A stretch of 64,000 bases of DNA. Source: Candidatus Methanohalarchaeum thermophilum. GTDB taxonomy: Archaea > Halobacteriota > Methanonatronarchaeia > Methanonatronarchaeales > Methanonatronarchaeaceae. Position numbers and translations under genes: made by a program. Below, piece by piece: positions 52,348 through 61,403 of this stretch (within the stretch, counting starts at the first letter, position 1; each line of letters begins with the position of its first letter). The notes below the pieces were generated by a model, which saw only the letters and a program-made list of their open reading frames with translations, had not been told where the DNA came from and did not search any database. The stretch is from the NCBI GenBank assembly GCA_001914405.1, contig MSDW01000001.1, positions 1,116,001-1,180,000 of the forward strand, read 5' to 3'.

Positions 52348-53187
52348 ATGGTTGATGCTATTCCTTTTCTTGAGGGTGTTTTTGGTGATTATGCTGTTGC
52401 TATGACTCAGGTTATCTATTTTATTGTTTCTTTTTTGGTGATTTATCTTGTTGGTAAGGTTGTTATTAATCAGGTTATTGAAAGATTGCTTAAGTCTAAG
52501 GGATTAGATGAGCATACTAGGAAACCTATTGAGAAAATTTTAGGTTGGGCTGTTATTTTTGGTGCTTTTGCGTTGGCTTTTGGTTTTGCAGGTTATGGTA
52601 ACTTTTTGTTGGCTTTGACTACTGTAGCTGCTGCAGCTACCTTAGCTATTGGTTTTGCTATGCAGGATATTATTAAAAACTTTTTTAGTGGGATCTTTAT
52701 CTATGTGGAGAAACCGTTTAAGATCGGTGACTGGATTCAATGGGATGGCAATTCTGGAGTGGTTGAAGATATCAGCTTGAGAGTAAGCAGGGTTAGAAGC
52801 TTTGATAACGAATTAATGACCGTCCCAAATTCATTACTAACTGATGATGTTGTTACTAATCCTGTTGCTAAGGATAAACTTAGACTTAAATTTATTTTCG
52901 GAATAGGATATGAGGATGATATCAAAAAAGCTACCAAAATCATCAATGAAGAAGCAAATAAGCATCCAGAGATCTTAGATAACCCGGAGCCTAGTGTTAG
53001 GTTAACTGAATTAGCCGATTCATATGTTGGCCTACAATCCAGGTTTTGGATCGCCCATCCTGACAGAAGTGACTTCATTAAAGTTAAATCAGAATATGTA
53101 GAGAACGTGAAACAAAGATTTGACGAAGAAGACATAGAGATACCATACCCACAAGTAGATCTCTCAGGAAAAATACAAACCCAATAA
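52348..53187 (+). CDS. mscS: small-conductance mechanosensitive channel (MscS)
   Basis: 279 aa. Three membrane helices: VIYFIVSFLVIYLVGKVVIN, ILGWAVIFGAFALAFGFAGY, and the pore helix TVAAAATLAIGFAMQDIIKN with its Gly/Ala packing. The beta domain follows: FFSGIFIYVEKPFKIGDWIQ and GVVEDISLRVSRVRSFDNEL, VPNSLL. It releases osmolytes on hypo-osmotic shock. The ATG follows a GGGGGAT site by seven bases; the open frame upstream is spacer. A textbook case of the 5' G/T to 3' A/C composition drift. Confidence 0.93.
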   Translation: MVDAIPFLEGVFGDYAVAMTQVIYFIVSFLVIYLVGKVVINQVIERLLKSKGLDEHTRKPIEKILGWAVIFGAFALAFGFAGYGNFLLALTTVAAAATLAIGFAMQDIIKNFFSGIFIYVEKPFKIGDWIQWDGNSGVVEDISLRVSRVRSFDNELMTVPNSLLTDDVVTNPVAKDKLRLKFIFGIGYEDDIKKATKIINEEANKHPEILDNPEPSVRLTELADSYVGLQSRFWIAHPDRSDFIKVKSEYVENVKQRFDEEDIEIPYPQVDLSGKIQTQ

Positions 53188-53301
53188 AAAAACAAACCCA
53201 TCGAACCAAGTTAAAACCTTATTTTTTATTTTTTTTAATTTAAATCTGTTTTTTCCGGTTTTAGTTCTATTTTTTGTTTATTTGTTTATTTATTTGTTTG
53301 T

Positions 53302-53970
53302 TTATTTGTTTGTTTTTTTAGTATTTTTATGTCTTTTTTGTTGTTTTTTTTGGTCTTTTCCTTTTCCTATTGAGGTTAGTTCGTATTTTCCTGCTATAGA
53401 TAAGACGATTGCGTCTATTATATCGTCTTTTTTTCCTTGGGTTTTTCGGATTGCTTTTTGAATTTCTTTTTCTTTTAGAATTGTATTTTTTGTTATTGTC
53501 TGTATTCTTTTTTTGAGGCCTTTTTTGGTGTGTTTTGAGGGTTTGATTACTTTGTTTCCACCTAGTTGTTTGAATATGATCTCTGGATGAGATTCATGTA
53601 GCTTAATTAACTTGTTTTGGCTGAGAAACTGGTCTACTTCTCTTATTTTTGGAACTATGTTCCAAGTCTGTTTTGATATTCGTTTCCCTGTTTTTTCTTC
53701 TTGGATCCTACATGCTTGTTCATAGTCTTCAGCGTAGACTGCTTTTCTGATCGGAGTATTAAATATGCTGTAGTGTCTATAAGGAGATAGTATTTTCCTC
53801 GCTTTTTTGTCTGATTCCCTAATCTCTTGCTCTGGAAGACCTATAGGCATATCAATTAATGCTCTCTTAATATCCAACTCAGATACCTGATCAATAAACT
53901 TAATGTTGAGCACCTGATCCCGGTAATTTGCCACTATCCAACCCTTCCGGGTACCATCTATACCAAACAT
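53302..53970 (-). CDS. DUF429 protein (predicted RNase H-fold nuclease)
   Basis: 222 aa. MFGIDGTRKGWIVANY carries the first acidic residue, RALIDMPIGLPE the second, LHESHPEIIFKQL the conserved E-x-HPE, and KKDDIIDAIVLSIAGKY the last. All four motifs place it in DUF429, a predicted nuclease family with no settled role. The C-terminal tail is basic (KGKDQKKQQKRHKNTKKTNK), encoded by the A/C-rich gene end. Confidence 0.85.
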   Translation of the reverse strand: MFGIDGTRKGWIVANYRDQVLNIKFIDQVSELDIKRALIDMPIGLPEQEIRESDKKARKILSPYRHYSIFNTPIRKAVYAEDYEQACRIQEEKTGKRISKQTWNIVPKIREVDQFLSQNKLIKLHESHPEIIFKQLGGNKVIKPSKHTKKGLKKRIQTITKNTILKEKEIQKAIRKTQGKKDDIIDAIVLSIAGKYELTSIGKGKDQKKQQKRHKNTKKTNK

Positions 53971-54053
53971 CTTAACCTATCCAAGCCCTCAAAATAGAAA
54001 AAGATATTAATATAAGAAAAAAGATTGGCCTCTTCAATACCATTTCTATCAAT

Positions 54054-54120
54054 GTGAAGTGACCCTCACAGCAAGCTGTGGGGTTTTCTGCCTCAGCCTT
54101 CTATAAAAACAAAGGTAAAC
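54054..54120 (-). mobile_element. isolated right end of an A-type element
   Basis: Minus orientation: CCCCACAGCTTGCTGTGAGG then GTCACTTCAC, a hairpin followed by the A-family terminus, abutting the right end of tnpB element 2. It looks like a remnant into or next to which element 2 inserted. Confidence 0.5.
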
Positions 54121-54166
54121 AATGTGACTTCCTCCTCTTCCTGAAGGAAGAGGCTTCCGACTGTTT

Positions 54167-55236
54167 TCATAGGTTACCACCTACTTTTGGAACTTGGTGT
54201 ACAGAGGTTCCTTCATCGGTAGTGGCTTTGAGCCCAGTCACAAGGCTCCCAGTACCAGGAGAGGTCTCTAACAACTTTCCAGTGCCTCGAGTGGCTATGT
54301 TATGAGCACCATTCTTATCGCTATCAGTTTCCAAACCACAGTTACTGCACTTGAATCTTCCTCTATGTCTACTGCCTATTTCTCCGCATCTTGAGCATCT
54401 TTGGCTTGTGTATGCTTCATCTACTTCCATTACTGCTATTTCTTCCCATTTTGCTTTGTATTTAATGTAGTTTCTTAGTTTCCAGTGTGGGAAGTTGTGT
54501 AGTTTTCTATTCATTTTCCGTCCTTTGTCTTGGTTCTGTATTCCTTCTAAATTACCTATCACTATCGCTAGGTTGTTTTTTTGGCTTTGTCTACTATCTT
54601 TCTACTAATCTGATGATATATATCTTCAATCTTGTTGCTATCTTTATTGTCCCATTTTCTTCTGACGTATTCGTTGCTACAGTTTCTTCTGAGGTGGAAG
54701 TATTTTGCTTGTATGTCTTCTATGTGGGTGCCGTGGCATTGGGTTTGTCGGTCGGGCAGTGAGACGCTCACCGCAAGTTTACACAAACCCAAGTCAACGC
54801 CAACAACACCTTCATAGTCTTTGATTGGTTTTACTTCCTTGGAAACTGATAAATGTAACTCAAAACCATAAGATTTCTTTACAACCTTACTATCCTTGAT
54901 TTCGTATTCTTCTTTTATTTCTTCATGTGGCTTGATTGGAACTGTTATTTTCCCTTAGGTACTTGCTACTGGTATTCTTGCCCAGTAGTCAAATTTATTT
55001 GTATTTTCAGCTTTCTCAATAGAGAATGTATCGTTCCTCAAGTGAAGAGGATATTCTCTGTCTTCCTTTATCTTATCTATATATTTATTCATCGCTTGTT
55101 TGGAAGCAGAGTAAAGCTCCGTATCTTTTCAACGAATGTAGTCCTGAGCGTTAGAGTACTCTTCTCTAAGCTTCTCTAACTTACCCTTATTCGCTTGGGT
55201 TATTCTACACACTATTGTTTTCTCAGCTTCTATCAT
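54167..55236 (-). pseudogene. tnpB: TnpB, recently inactivated
   Basis: Reading begins MIEAEKTIVCRITQANKGKL. In-frame stops follow DYIR and PVAST, and a frameshift lies after VDKAKK (near 54570). The RuvC motif VVGVDLGLCKLAVSV, the Glu motif VIGNLEGIQ and the zinc ribbon [20 protein letters not shown] with [12 protein letters not shown] are all intact, so only three lesions separate it from a working nuclease. About 355 codons, shorter than many TnpB. An ATG start overlaps the RHH ORF by 14 nt. Confidence 0.88.
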
Positions 55237-55342
55237 CAATCAACTCATCCAGTTTGTCTTGGATGAATCGAGATAGATTCAGGTGGTTCTTCTGAATCCA
55301 TTCTTCTTGTTTTTCTTTTATTGTTATTGTCTTCTTCTTCAT
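55223..55342 (-). CDS. small ribbon-helix-helix-like protein upstream of tnpB (39 aa)
   Basis: MKKKTITIKEKQEEWIQKNH then LNLSRFIQDKLDELIDDRS. Strand TITI, helix KQEEWIQKN and helix LSRFIQDKLDEL match the RHH core used by CopG/VapB-type DNA-binding proteins. It overlaps the tnpB start and is intact although tnpB is broken. Same arrangement as at 900-1040, with little direct sequence identity. Likely an element-encoded regulator. Confidence 0.65.
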   Translation of the reverse strand: MKKKTITIKEKQEEWIQKNHLNLSRFIQDKLDELIDDRS

Positions 55343-55636
55343 ACTTACTATACATATTATACTTATTTTCCTTTATATATCTTTTCCTTTGAGAGAGACC
55401 GTGTATCCCTTCCCTAAAAAAGGGGACTTACTGCTCTCTCAAACTCACACCTTAGTTAAAGAAATCTATCAATCTAATCTAATTTAATTTAATTAAATTT
55501 TAGATTTGAGGTGTATTTGATTATATTATTCTTGTTTTTTTGGCTCTTGTTTTTTGGAAGAATTAGAGTTTGAATGAAGTTGAAGTTGAGGGTGTAGTTT
55601 AGGTTTTGGTGGGGGTGGATAAGGGAGGGTTTTGAG

Positions 55637-55737
<101 letters not shown>

Positions 55738-55863
55738 TATATTTAGATCAAATTAATTGTTGGATCTTGTGGGTTTGTAGTGTGGATAAGATATGATGTA
55801 ATGTGTTGTTTTTTATTATTTTGGGTTATTAAATAATTTTTCCAATGTTGTTTGGTTGTTGTT

Positions 55864-56082
55864 TTAGAGGTTTTCTTCACCTACTTTTTCTCGGATTTTT
55901 TCTTCTATGAATTCTTCGGCTGTTAAGCAGATTTCGCATTCTTTTTTTAGGGAACAGTCTCTGCAGTATTTTTCGTAGGTTTCTTGTATTATATCTTCTC
56001 TGTTAGATATGAATTCTAGTTTTAAATCGTTTAGTTTTTCGTTGATGGAATTTTTAATTTTTTCTTTGATTTCTGATTCCAT
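55864..56082 (-). CDS. small protein with a four-cysteine motif (72 aa)
   Basis: Mostly helical and acidic, with YCRDCSLKKECEICLTAEEF near residue 40: C-x2-C-x5-C-x2-C, a likely zinc or Fe-S site. The N-terminal half is an amphipathic helix (IKNSINEKLNDLKLEFISNR). Family unknown. Confidence 0.6.
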   Translation of the reverse strand: MESEIKEKIKNSINEKLNDLKLEFISNREDIIQETYEKYCRDCSLKKECEICLTAEEFIEEKIREKVGEENL

Positions 56083-56259
56083 TGGACTTATTTTTTATTT
56101 GGTTTGTTTTTTGTTTACTTCAACTATACCTATCATCATTTTTCATTTGTTTTTTTCCACTTTGTTGAGTTGGGTTTGGTTTTGTCATGGTTGGTTTTTT
56201 CTTGTTTTTAGTTAATTTGTTTTTTTCTATTTCGTTGTTTTGTTTCGGGTTTTGTTGGT

Positions 56260-56541
56260 TTAGAAGTGGTCTACTTCTTCGAATTTTCTTATTTGTCTGT
56301 GTTCTCTGTTTGTTCTTGAGATTAGTTCTTGTTTGTATTCTTCTTCGCCTTTTTCTGTTATGTAGTAGTAGGTGTTTTCTGTTTTTTCTTTTCTTTCTAC
56401 TATTTTTCTTTTTAATAGGTTGTTGAGGTTGTTGTTCATTATTTGGTAGGAGTATCCTGTGGTGTTCATTATTTCTGAGTATCGGTGTGGTCTTTTTTTC
56501 AACAGTTCTAGAATCCTTAACTGTTCTTTATTTAGTCTCAC
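56260..56541 (-). CDS. winged-helix transcriptional regulator (93 aa)
   Basis: Starts at GTG: MRLNKEQLRILELLKKRPHR, recognition helix YSYQIMNNNLNNLLKRKIVE, wing RKEKTENTYYYITEKGEEEY. The MarR/PadR-like wing with YYYITEKG is clear. Single domain; targets unknown. Confidence 0.8.
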   Translation of the reverse strand: MRLNKEQLRILELLKKRPHRYSEIMNTTGYSYQIMNNNLNNLLKRKIVERKEKTENTYYYITEKGEEEYKQELISRTNREHRQIRKFEEVDHF

Positions 56542-56603
56542 ATAAGAAAAATATGTAATGACGGGTTATGTTTTTTTCGTTTTTATGTTTTTTGGTTTTT
56601 TGT

Positions 56604-57317
56604 TTAATTTTGTTTTTCTAGTATCCAGTAGTTTACTGTTGAGAGTTTTTTGCCTAGTTGGTTTTTTGATATTTTTTCATCTAGGTTTTTGATTGGTTTG
56701 ATGGTGAAGTCGGGTGCGTATCGGTAAAATCCGAAGGGCATTGTGAAGCTGTCGATTTTGTTTTTTACTTTTAGATCTAAATTTTTTGCGATTTTTTGGA
56801 TGTCTTTTTTCTTGTATAGGGTGCTTCCCATTGGAAGCATTTTGTTGTATAGTACTCTTAGACTTAAGAGACTGAATGTGTCGAATATTATTCTTTTCTG
56901 GGTAACTCTTTTCATTTCCTTTAGGAATAGTTGGGGTTCGTTTACGAGGTGCATGAATCTGATTGCCATCACCATTTCGAATTCTTCATCGCGGAAGGGA
57001 AGGTTTTCTGCATCCATTTTTATGAAATCTAGTTCTTCAATGAGGTCTTTTCTTTTTGCCTTGTTTTTTGCTATTTCTAGCATTGGAAGTGATATGTCTC
57101 CTGCTGTTACATTTCCTCCTTCTTCTGCAGCCATTATGGAAAACCTACCTGTTCCTGTAGCGACATCTAAAATCTTTTTGTTTTTTATGTTGCCTAGAGC
57201 TTTTTTTACTGATTTTTTTTCTCTATAGTTTATGTACTTTCCTCCAAGCCCCTTAAATCTCTTTGGTTCGTATTCTTCTGCTATGTCCTCTTTCCTGTAC
57301 CATTTCTTTCCCTTCAT
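56604..57317 (-). CDS. class I SAM-dependent methyltransferase
   Basis: 237 aa. Motif I ILDVATGTGRFSIMAAEEGG, motif II TAGDISLPMLEIAKNKAK, motif III MDAENLPFRDEEFEMVMAIR. This is the UbiE/Methyltransf_11 class; the small-molecule substrate is unknown. The C-terminal part has a basic, membrane-lipid-enzyme-like FGFYRYAPDF. It is the last of a run of minus-strand genes from 58308. Confidence 0.85.
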   Translation of the reverse strand: MKGKKWYRKEDIAEEYEPKRFKGLGGKYINYREKKSVKKALGNIKNKKILDVATGTGRFSIMAAEEGGNVTAGDISLPMLEIAKNKAKRKDLIEELDFIKMDAENLPFRDEEFEMVMAIRFMHLVNEPQLFLKEMKRVTQKRIIFDTFSLLSLRVLYNKMLPMGSTLYKKKDIQKIAKNLDLKVKNKIDSFTMPFGFYRYAPDFTIKPIKNLDEKISKNQLGKKLSTVNYWILEKQN

Positions 57318-57344
57318 GTTTTTATTTCCAGAAAGACTTATCTC

Positions 57345-57683
57345 TTAAAGAAGTTTCGATAGCTTCTGTAAACTCGAAGATTCAAGATCTCTAATTATTG
57401 TTATACCTTTTACTTTTATGCTTATTTTGTATCCTTTATTGGTTACCATATCTAATACTTTGTCTATTCCCGTGGTATCTTCACTTGATTCACTAGCTTC
57501 TTCTTCGCTTGGCTCTGATTTTTCCTCTTTGTCTTTTCCTATTATTTTTATTATACCTAAGATCTTTTTCAGGCCCTTTATTTTCCTAATATTTAATATA
57601 ACTTTTTTTTCTTTAACTGTTACATCTATTACTGTTTTCTTATCTAATTTTAGCCCTAAGTTACCATTTAGTTCGAGTTTCAT
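57345..57683 (-). CDS. hypothetical beta-rich protein (112 aa)
   Basis: It opens MKLELNGNLGLKLDKKTVID and VTVKEKKVILNIRKIKGLKK, then an acidic linker (EEKSEPSEEEASESSEDTTG) and a second basic beta segment. The VKVNGK.L.I-type strands echo the small protein upstream, with which it overlaps by four bases. No family recognised. Confidence 0.55.
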   Translation of the reverse strand: MKLELNGNLGLKLDKKTVIDVTVKEKKVILNIRKIKGLKKILGIIKIIGKDKEEKSEPSEEEASESSEDTTGIDKVLDMVTNKGYKISIKVKGITIIRDLESSSLQKLSKLL

Positions 57684-57826
57684 TCTTCCACTTCTACGCT
57701 AACATCGAGATTACCTTCAATCTTCAGTGTTTTTCCATTTACCTTTAGTTCAACATCCTTTACAGTTACACCAAGTTCCTCGGTTTCAGATAACTCATCC
57801 AATATTTGTTCTATTTTATCCATCAT
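57680..57826 (-). CDS. small acidic beta protein (48 aa)
   Basis: Reads MMDKIEQILDELSETEELGV then TVKDVELKVNGKTLKIEGNL and DVSVEVEE. It ends in ATGA, coupling it to the next gene. A helix followed by three strands; perhaps a fragment-like domain related to that next protein. It lies 20 nt downstream of rimI. No Shine-Dalgarno is visible. Confidence 0.55.
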   Translation of the reverse strand: MMDKIEQILDELSETEELGVTVKDVELKVNGKTLKIEGNLDVSVEVEE

Positions 57827-57846
57827 TGTGTTAATTAAATTAAACT

Positions 57847-58308
57847 TTACTGCTTATCTAATTTTTTGACCATATATAAAGCGCTATCCTTATCTGGATA
57901 GTAGTTTTCAATCTTATCCCAGGTTTGGAAACCAAATTTACTATAAAGAGAAATAGCCCTGTTATTTCCTTCACGCACAGTCAAAGTAACTACCTCTATA
58001 TCCTCTTTATTAAATTCCTCAAGAGCTTTTCTCAACAAAATACTCCCAAATCCCTCTGATTGATGCCTAGGAACCACAGCCAAAGAAGCTAACTTACACA
58101 ACCTATCAAAAACCCTATACCCTAATATATACCCAACTAAATCACCACAAAGATCCAAAACATAAAAAAAATCACTAACCTCACTGAATTCCAAAAAAGT
58201 AAAAGGAGAATAAGCAGTTTTATCAAAAGCCTTCGATTCAATCCTCAAGACATCAAACAAATCATCTTCACTAAACCTTCTAACCTCAAAACCATTTCCA
58301 CATTTCAA
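57847..58308 (-). CDS. rimI: RimI-type GNAT acetyltransferase
   Basis: 153 aa. FEVRRFSEDDLFDVLRIESK at the start, acetyl-CoA loop LAVVPRHQSEGFGSILLRKA, then LTVREGNNRAISLYSKFGFQ and NYYPDKDSALYMVKKL at the end, all as in archaeal RimI, which acetylates protein N-termini. The loop has Q-S-E-G-F-G where Q-R-x-G-x-G is usual, so one basic residue is missing. Confidence 0.88.
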   Translation of the reverse strand: MKCGNGFEVRRFSEDDLFDVLRIESKAFDKTAYSPFTFLEFSEVSDFFYVLDLCGDLVGYILGYRVFDRLCKLASLAVVPRHQSEGFGSILLRKALEEFNKEDIEVVTLTVREGNNRAISLYSKFGFQTWDKIENYYPDKDSALYMVKKLDKQ

Positions 58309-58325
58309 AACAAAACCCTACATTA

Positions 58326-58382
58326 GTGAACTACCCCTACCTAATCAAAAGATTTAGGAAGGTGTCTTCTCAGTCAAATAGA
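58326..58382 (-). mobile_element. about 57-nt mini-element (solo IS605-type end)
   Basis: In minus orientation: TTTGACTGAGAAGACACCTT, hairpin AAATCTTTTGATT, then AGGTAGGGGTAGTTCAC. Directly next to copy A6. Confidence 0.6.
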
Positions 58383-58389
58383 TAACCAA

Positions 58390-58846
58390 GTGAAGTGACC
58401 CCTACCTTACCTCACATTTGTTCGGTGAGGAAGGGGCTTCCCTGTGAGGCCTTATCCCAAGAAAGGGAGTTTGTTTTCCACGGTACTTGTCTCATACACA
58501 CCGTCAACAGGGAACTTGCGCTCTGAGTGAAGAATTGGATTAGGGCACAAAGCCCCTATATTAGCTACACAATGGCTCCCTTATTCACTCTGGTTGCTCC
58601 ACACAACCACTAGACCCTACTCCAAGACCTGTTTCGGGCTTACCTATTTTTTTTCAACTCGTTACTTGACTCGTTTCCAAGTCAGTCCACGGACACGCCC
58701 CGTGTAGGCAACGGGATTGCTTTTTGATGAGGCAGACTCCCAACCAACTGCCAGTTACTCTTAATTAGTCTCAAAAACACTTAAACCCTTCCTAGTTGAT
58801 TCATCCCCTACCAAAATCAAAGATTTTGGAAAGGGTCTTCTCAACA
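58390..58846 (-). mobile_element. tnpB-less structured element, copy A6
   Basis: About 457 nt, minus orientation, the best-preserved hairpin ends. Left: GTTGAGAAGACCCTTTCCAA, hairpin AAATCTTTGATTTT, GGGGATGAATCAAC. Right: ACAGGGAAGCCCCTTCCTCA, a stem with TGTGAGG, then GGTAGGGGTCACTTCAC. Inner stem ACGGT/ACCGT inside the TTCCCTGT/ACAGGGAA pair. The right end is almost that of tnpB element 1 (795-2313). Confidence 0.78.
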
Positions 58847-59009
58847 TTTAAGATAAAATCTATCCAACAAAGATCAAATACCAAAACAATCTAATCAATA
58901 TACACTAAAAAAATAACTCTATACTTAATTTAATTTTCCTAAAATAAATAAAAAAATATAATAAAATAATAGATTCAATACCCCAAAAAATAGAGAAGGG
59001 GTAGTTCCA

Positions 59010-59423
59010 ATGAAGTCAGAACTAGATCTAGTAGCCGAATATATAGTAAAAGAATATAATGACGCAAATAAAATCGTTGAGATAGGTATAGGCAACGAAA
59101 AAAGAGTATATACCACATTATCAAAATTACTGGATTCTAAGTTACTAGCAGTAGACTTGTACAAAAATTATGAATTTGTAAAAAAAGACGATGTTTTCGA
59201 CCCAGACCTCGATTTATACCAAGGAACTAACCTAATCTACGCAATAAGACCTCCAATCGAAATACAAAAACCAATCTCAGAAATATGTAAAAAAGTTCAA
59301 TCCCATCTATTAATAAAACCAATACAAAACGAGATCCAAGACCTAAGTCAATTTTTCCAACAATTCCACCTAAAAAACATAAAGAAAACAGCAGTCTACC
59401 TCGGTAAAAACCCAAAAACCTAA
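59010..59423 (+). CDS. UPF0146 family protein
   Basis: 137 aa. IVEIGIGNEKRVYTTLSKLL, DDVFDPDLDLYQGTNLIYAI, RPPIEIQKPISEICKKV and HLLIKPIQNE match UPF0146, an archaeal Rossmann-like family that resembles SAM methyltransferases but is uncharacterised. The trailer is A/C-only, running on from the A/C-rich gene end. Confidence 0.88.
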   Translation: MKSELDLVAEYIVKEYNDANKIVEIGIGNEKRVYTTLSKLLDSKLLAVDLYKNYEFVKKDDVFDPDLDLYQGTNLIYAIRPPIEIQKPISEICKKVQSHLLIKPIQNEIQDLSQFFQQFHLKNIKKTAVYLGKNPKT

Positions 59424-59543
59424 AAACAAACCAATACAACAAAAACCCAAAAAACCAAAAAATAACCAATAAAAAAACCTCTTCCAAAAAACTAAAAACA
59501 ACAAAACTAAAAACAAAGAAAAATACTCACTTTTTTAACTTTA

Positions 59544-59954
59544 GTGACGAGAAATCACCTTCCTTTTTTTTTTGATAGGATGGAGGATGAATCATTACAA
59601 GATATTTGTACTTGGAGGGGCCTAATAGAGGGGTTTTTGTTGAGAGGTTCCTAGCATATAAAACAAGTTTGAGTGGGCAAGCACTCGAGCACAAGGCTCC
59701 ACCGTAATAAATACGTTGTGGGGTTGGGAACGGGGCTCTGTGGCCGAGCCCAAAACCAAGGCACATAGTAGTGATGGACATGGCCATAAGTACTGGAAAC
59801 CAGTATTTAAGTCCTTGTGGGCCTGCAATATCTTGGCAGACCGTGTCTGCCTCTGTTAGACCATTCGGTAACAGGACACCAAATCCTGGATACTGGTCCT
59901 GTGAATGGATGAAAGCACCATCCTAATCCTTGATTAGATAGGTAAGGAGGTCAC
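59544..59954 (+). mobile_element. tnpB-deleted IS605 derivative, copy B3
   Basis: The left end GTGACGAGAAATCACCTTCC and GATGAATCATTACAAGAT match tnpB element 1. The right end GTGAATGGATGAAAGCACCA, hairpin TCCTTGATTAGA, GGTAAGGAGGTCAC matches copy B1. The interior has several strong stems (TGGATACTGGTCC with CCAGTATT, CAAGGC-type) and no coding frame. It may be another guide-RNA type. Confidence 0.65.
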
Positions 59955-60446
59955 AAATTTATATATTTTAAAAAATAGTTAAGAAAAGTTTTTCCACAAA
60001 AAGACTTCGAATAAACTGAAAAATAATCCTTGTCCTATAACCACAGATAGGCTTTAACCTAGCTTTAAAAAAACCAGTAACGAAAATTAATCCATGAAAC
60101 AAAAAAATACCTAAAAAATAGAAACAAATACATGTATAGGGAATTCTAATAGATATAGGTCATAGTTTATTGGTTATTGGTTGTAGGTGCAGGGTTTATA
60201 TTTTGTTGTGTTTGGTTCTGAGTGGATTGATTGTGTTAGTTTTGTTGTTTTTTGTTTTATATGAGGTTGGGTTGGTTGGATTAATTGGGGGTATGGGTTA
60301 AAGTTTTTGGTTTTTGTTTTGGTTTTTGTTTTTGTTTCAGTGAGGTGTTTGTGGTTTTTTGTTTTTTGTTTGGTTGTTTAGGTCTGTTATGTAAGTAGTT
60401 TTCTTATTGGAGGAGTTATTATTTATTTAATTGAGTGGTGTTTTTT
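59955..60446. other. spacer, G/T-rich ahead of the NIF3 gene
   Basis: From about 60170 to 60440 the plus strand is almost only G and T. GGAGGAG near 60410 is too far from the start codon to serve it. No coding frame. Confidence 0.55.
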
Positions 60447-61403
60447 GTGGTTAAGTTAAAGAAGCTGCATGAGTTTGCTATTGAGGAAGGTAAGAAAGAG
60501 GATCCTAGGGGATCTGATCAGATTAGTAAGTTGTTAGATAAGAGGGAAGACGAGTATGAGGATCTTGAAGGAGTTAAAAAAGAGAAATATGATGAAGATA
60601 AGTTAAATAATCCTTTTGATGACTCTAAGTTGATTTTTGGTGCGGATAGAGAAGTTGAAAAACTAGCTGTTGGGATAGATATTGAAACTCAGGATCTTTT
60701 ACTCTTAGATCGTTTGAGAGAAAAGGGTGAGGATATTGATGGAGCTATAGCCCATCACCCAGTAGGTAGAGCTCTTGCGAACCTACATGAAGTATTAAAG
60801 TTACAGGTAGATACTTTAGTTAATGTGGATGTACCAGTTTCCCAAGCAGAGAGTTTTGTTAAAAAGAGATCAAAGGATGTAATGAATGGAACACATGGTG
60901 GAAATCATCCTAGAGCTCCTAAAACAGCTGAATTATTAAATATACCATTGATGTCATTGCATACAGCCGCAGATAACCATGCCCATCAATTTATCAAAGA
61001 TTACCTGGAAGAAAAAGATCCATACAAGATCTCAGACCTAATGGATGTTCTTCTCGAAATACCGGAGTATAAGTGGGCTCTAGAATATGACATGGGTCCA
61101 ACCATATTCAATGGAGACGAAGACAACCGAGTAGGTAAATTGGCTTATGATTACACAGGTGGAACAGAGCTAGGTAAAGAAAGATTAGAGAAAATGGCCC
61201 AATCAGGAGTTAATACTATCGTAGCAATGCACATGTCCAAAGACCAGATCGAAGAAGCCCAAGAACAAAACATAAATGTAGTGGCATCAGGACACATGTC
61301 CTCAGACTCAATAGGACTAAACATACTCTTAGACAAAGCTAAAAAAGAATTCGGTATAGATATAGTAGAGTTCTCTGGATTCAAAAGAGTATCAAGACTA
61401 TAA
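60447..61403 (+). CDS. NIF3-family protein (DUF34)
   Basis: About 318 aa. Metal ligands: DGAIAHHPVGRALANLHEVL, SLHTAADNHAHQFIKDYLEE, and NVVASGHMSSDSIGLNILLD. NIF3/DUF34 proteins bind two metals and have been linked to GTP cyclohydrolase-like and metal-insertion roles, not settled. The start is a GTG at 60447, six bases from GGTG; two earlier GTG codons exist. Confidence 0.85.
   Translation: MVKLKKLHEFAIEEGKKEDPRGSDQISKLLDKREDEYEDLEGVKKEKYDEDKLNNPFDDSKLIFGADREVEKLAVGIDIETQDLLLLDRLREKGEDIDGAIAHHPVGRALANLHEVLKLQVDTLVNVDVPVSQAESFVKKRSKDVMNGTHGGNHPRAPKTAELLNIPLMSLHTAADNHAHQFIKDYLEEKDPYKISDLMDVLLEIPEYKWALEYDMGPTIFNGDEDNRVGKLAYDYTGGTELGKERLEKMAQSGVNTIVAMHMSKDQIEEAQEQNINVVASGHMSSDSIGLNILLDKAKKEFGIDIVEFSGFKRVSRL

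Larger units (their letters stand above)
54124..55450 (-). mobile_element. IS200/IS605-family (tnpB-only) element 2
   Basis: The left end (55388-55450) is a long hairpin between TTTGAGAGAG and CTCTCTCAAA with GTAAGTCCCCTTTTTTAGGG inside. The right end is CGGAAGCCTCTTCCTTCAGG then AAGAGGAGGAAGTCAC. It carries an intact RHH-like ORF and a tnpB with two stops and one frameshift. Right and left ends recur in the tnpB-less copies at 6748 (both) and 51276 (left). Confidence 0.8.
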
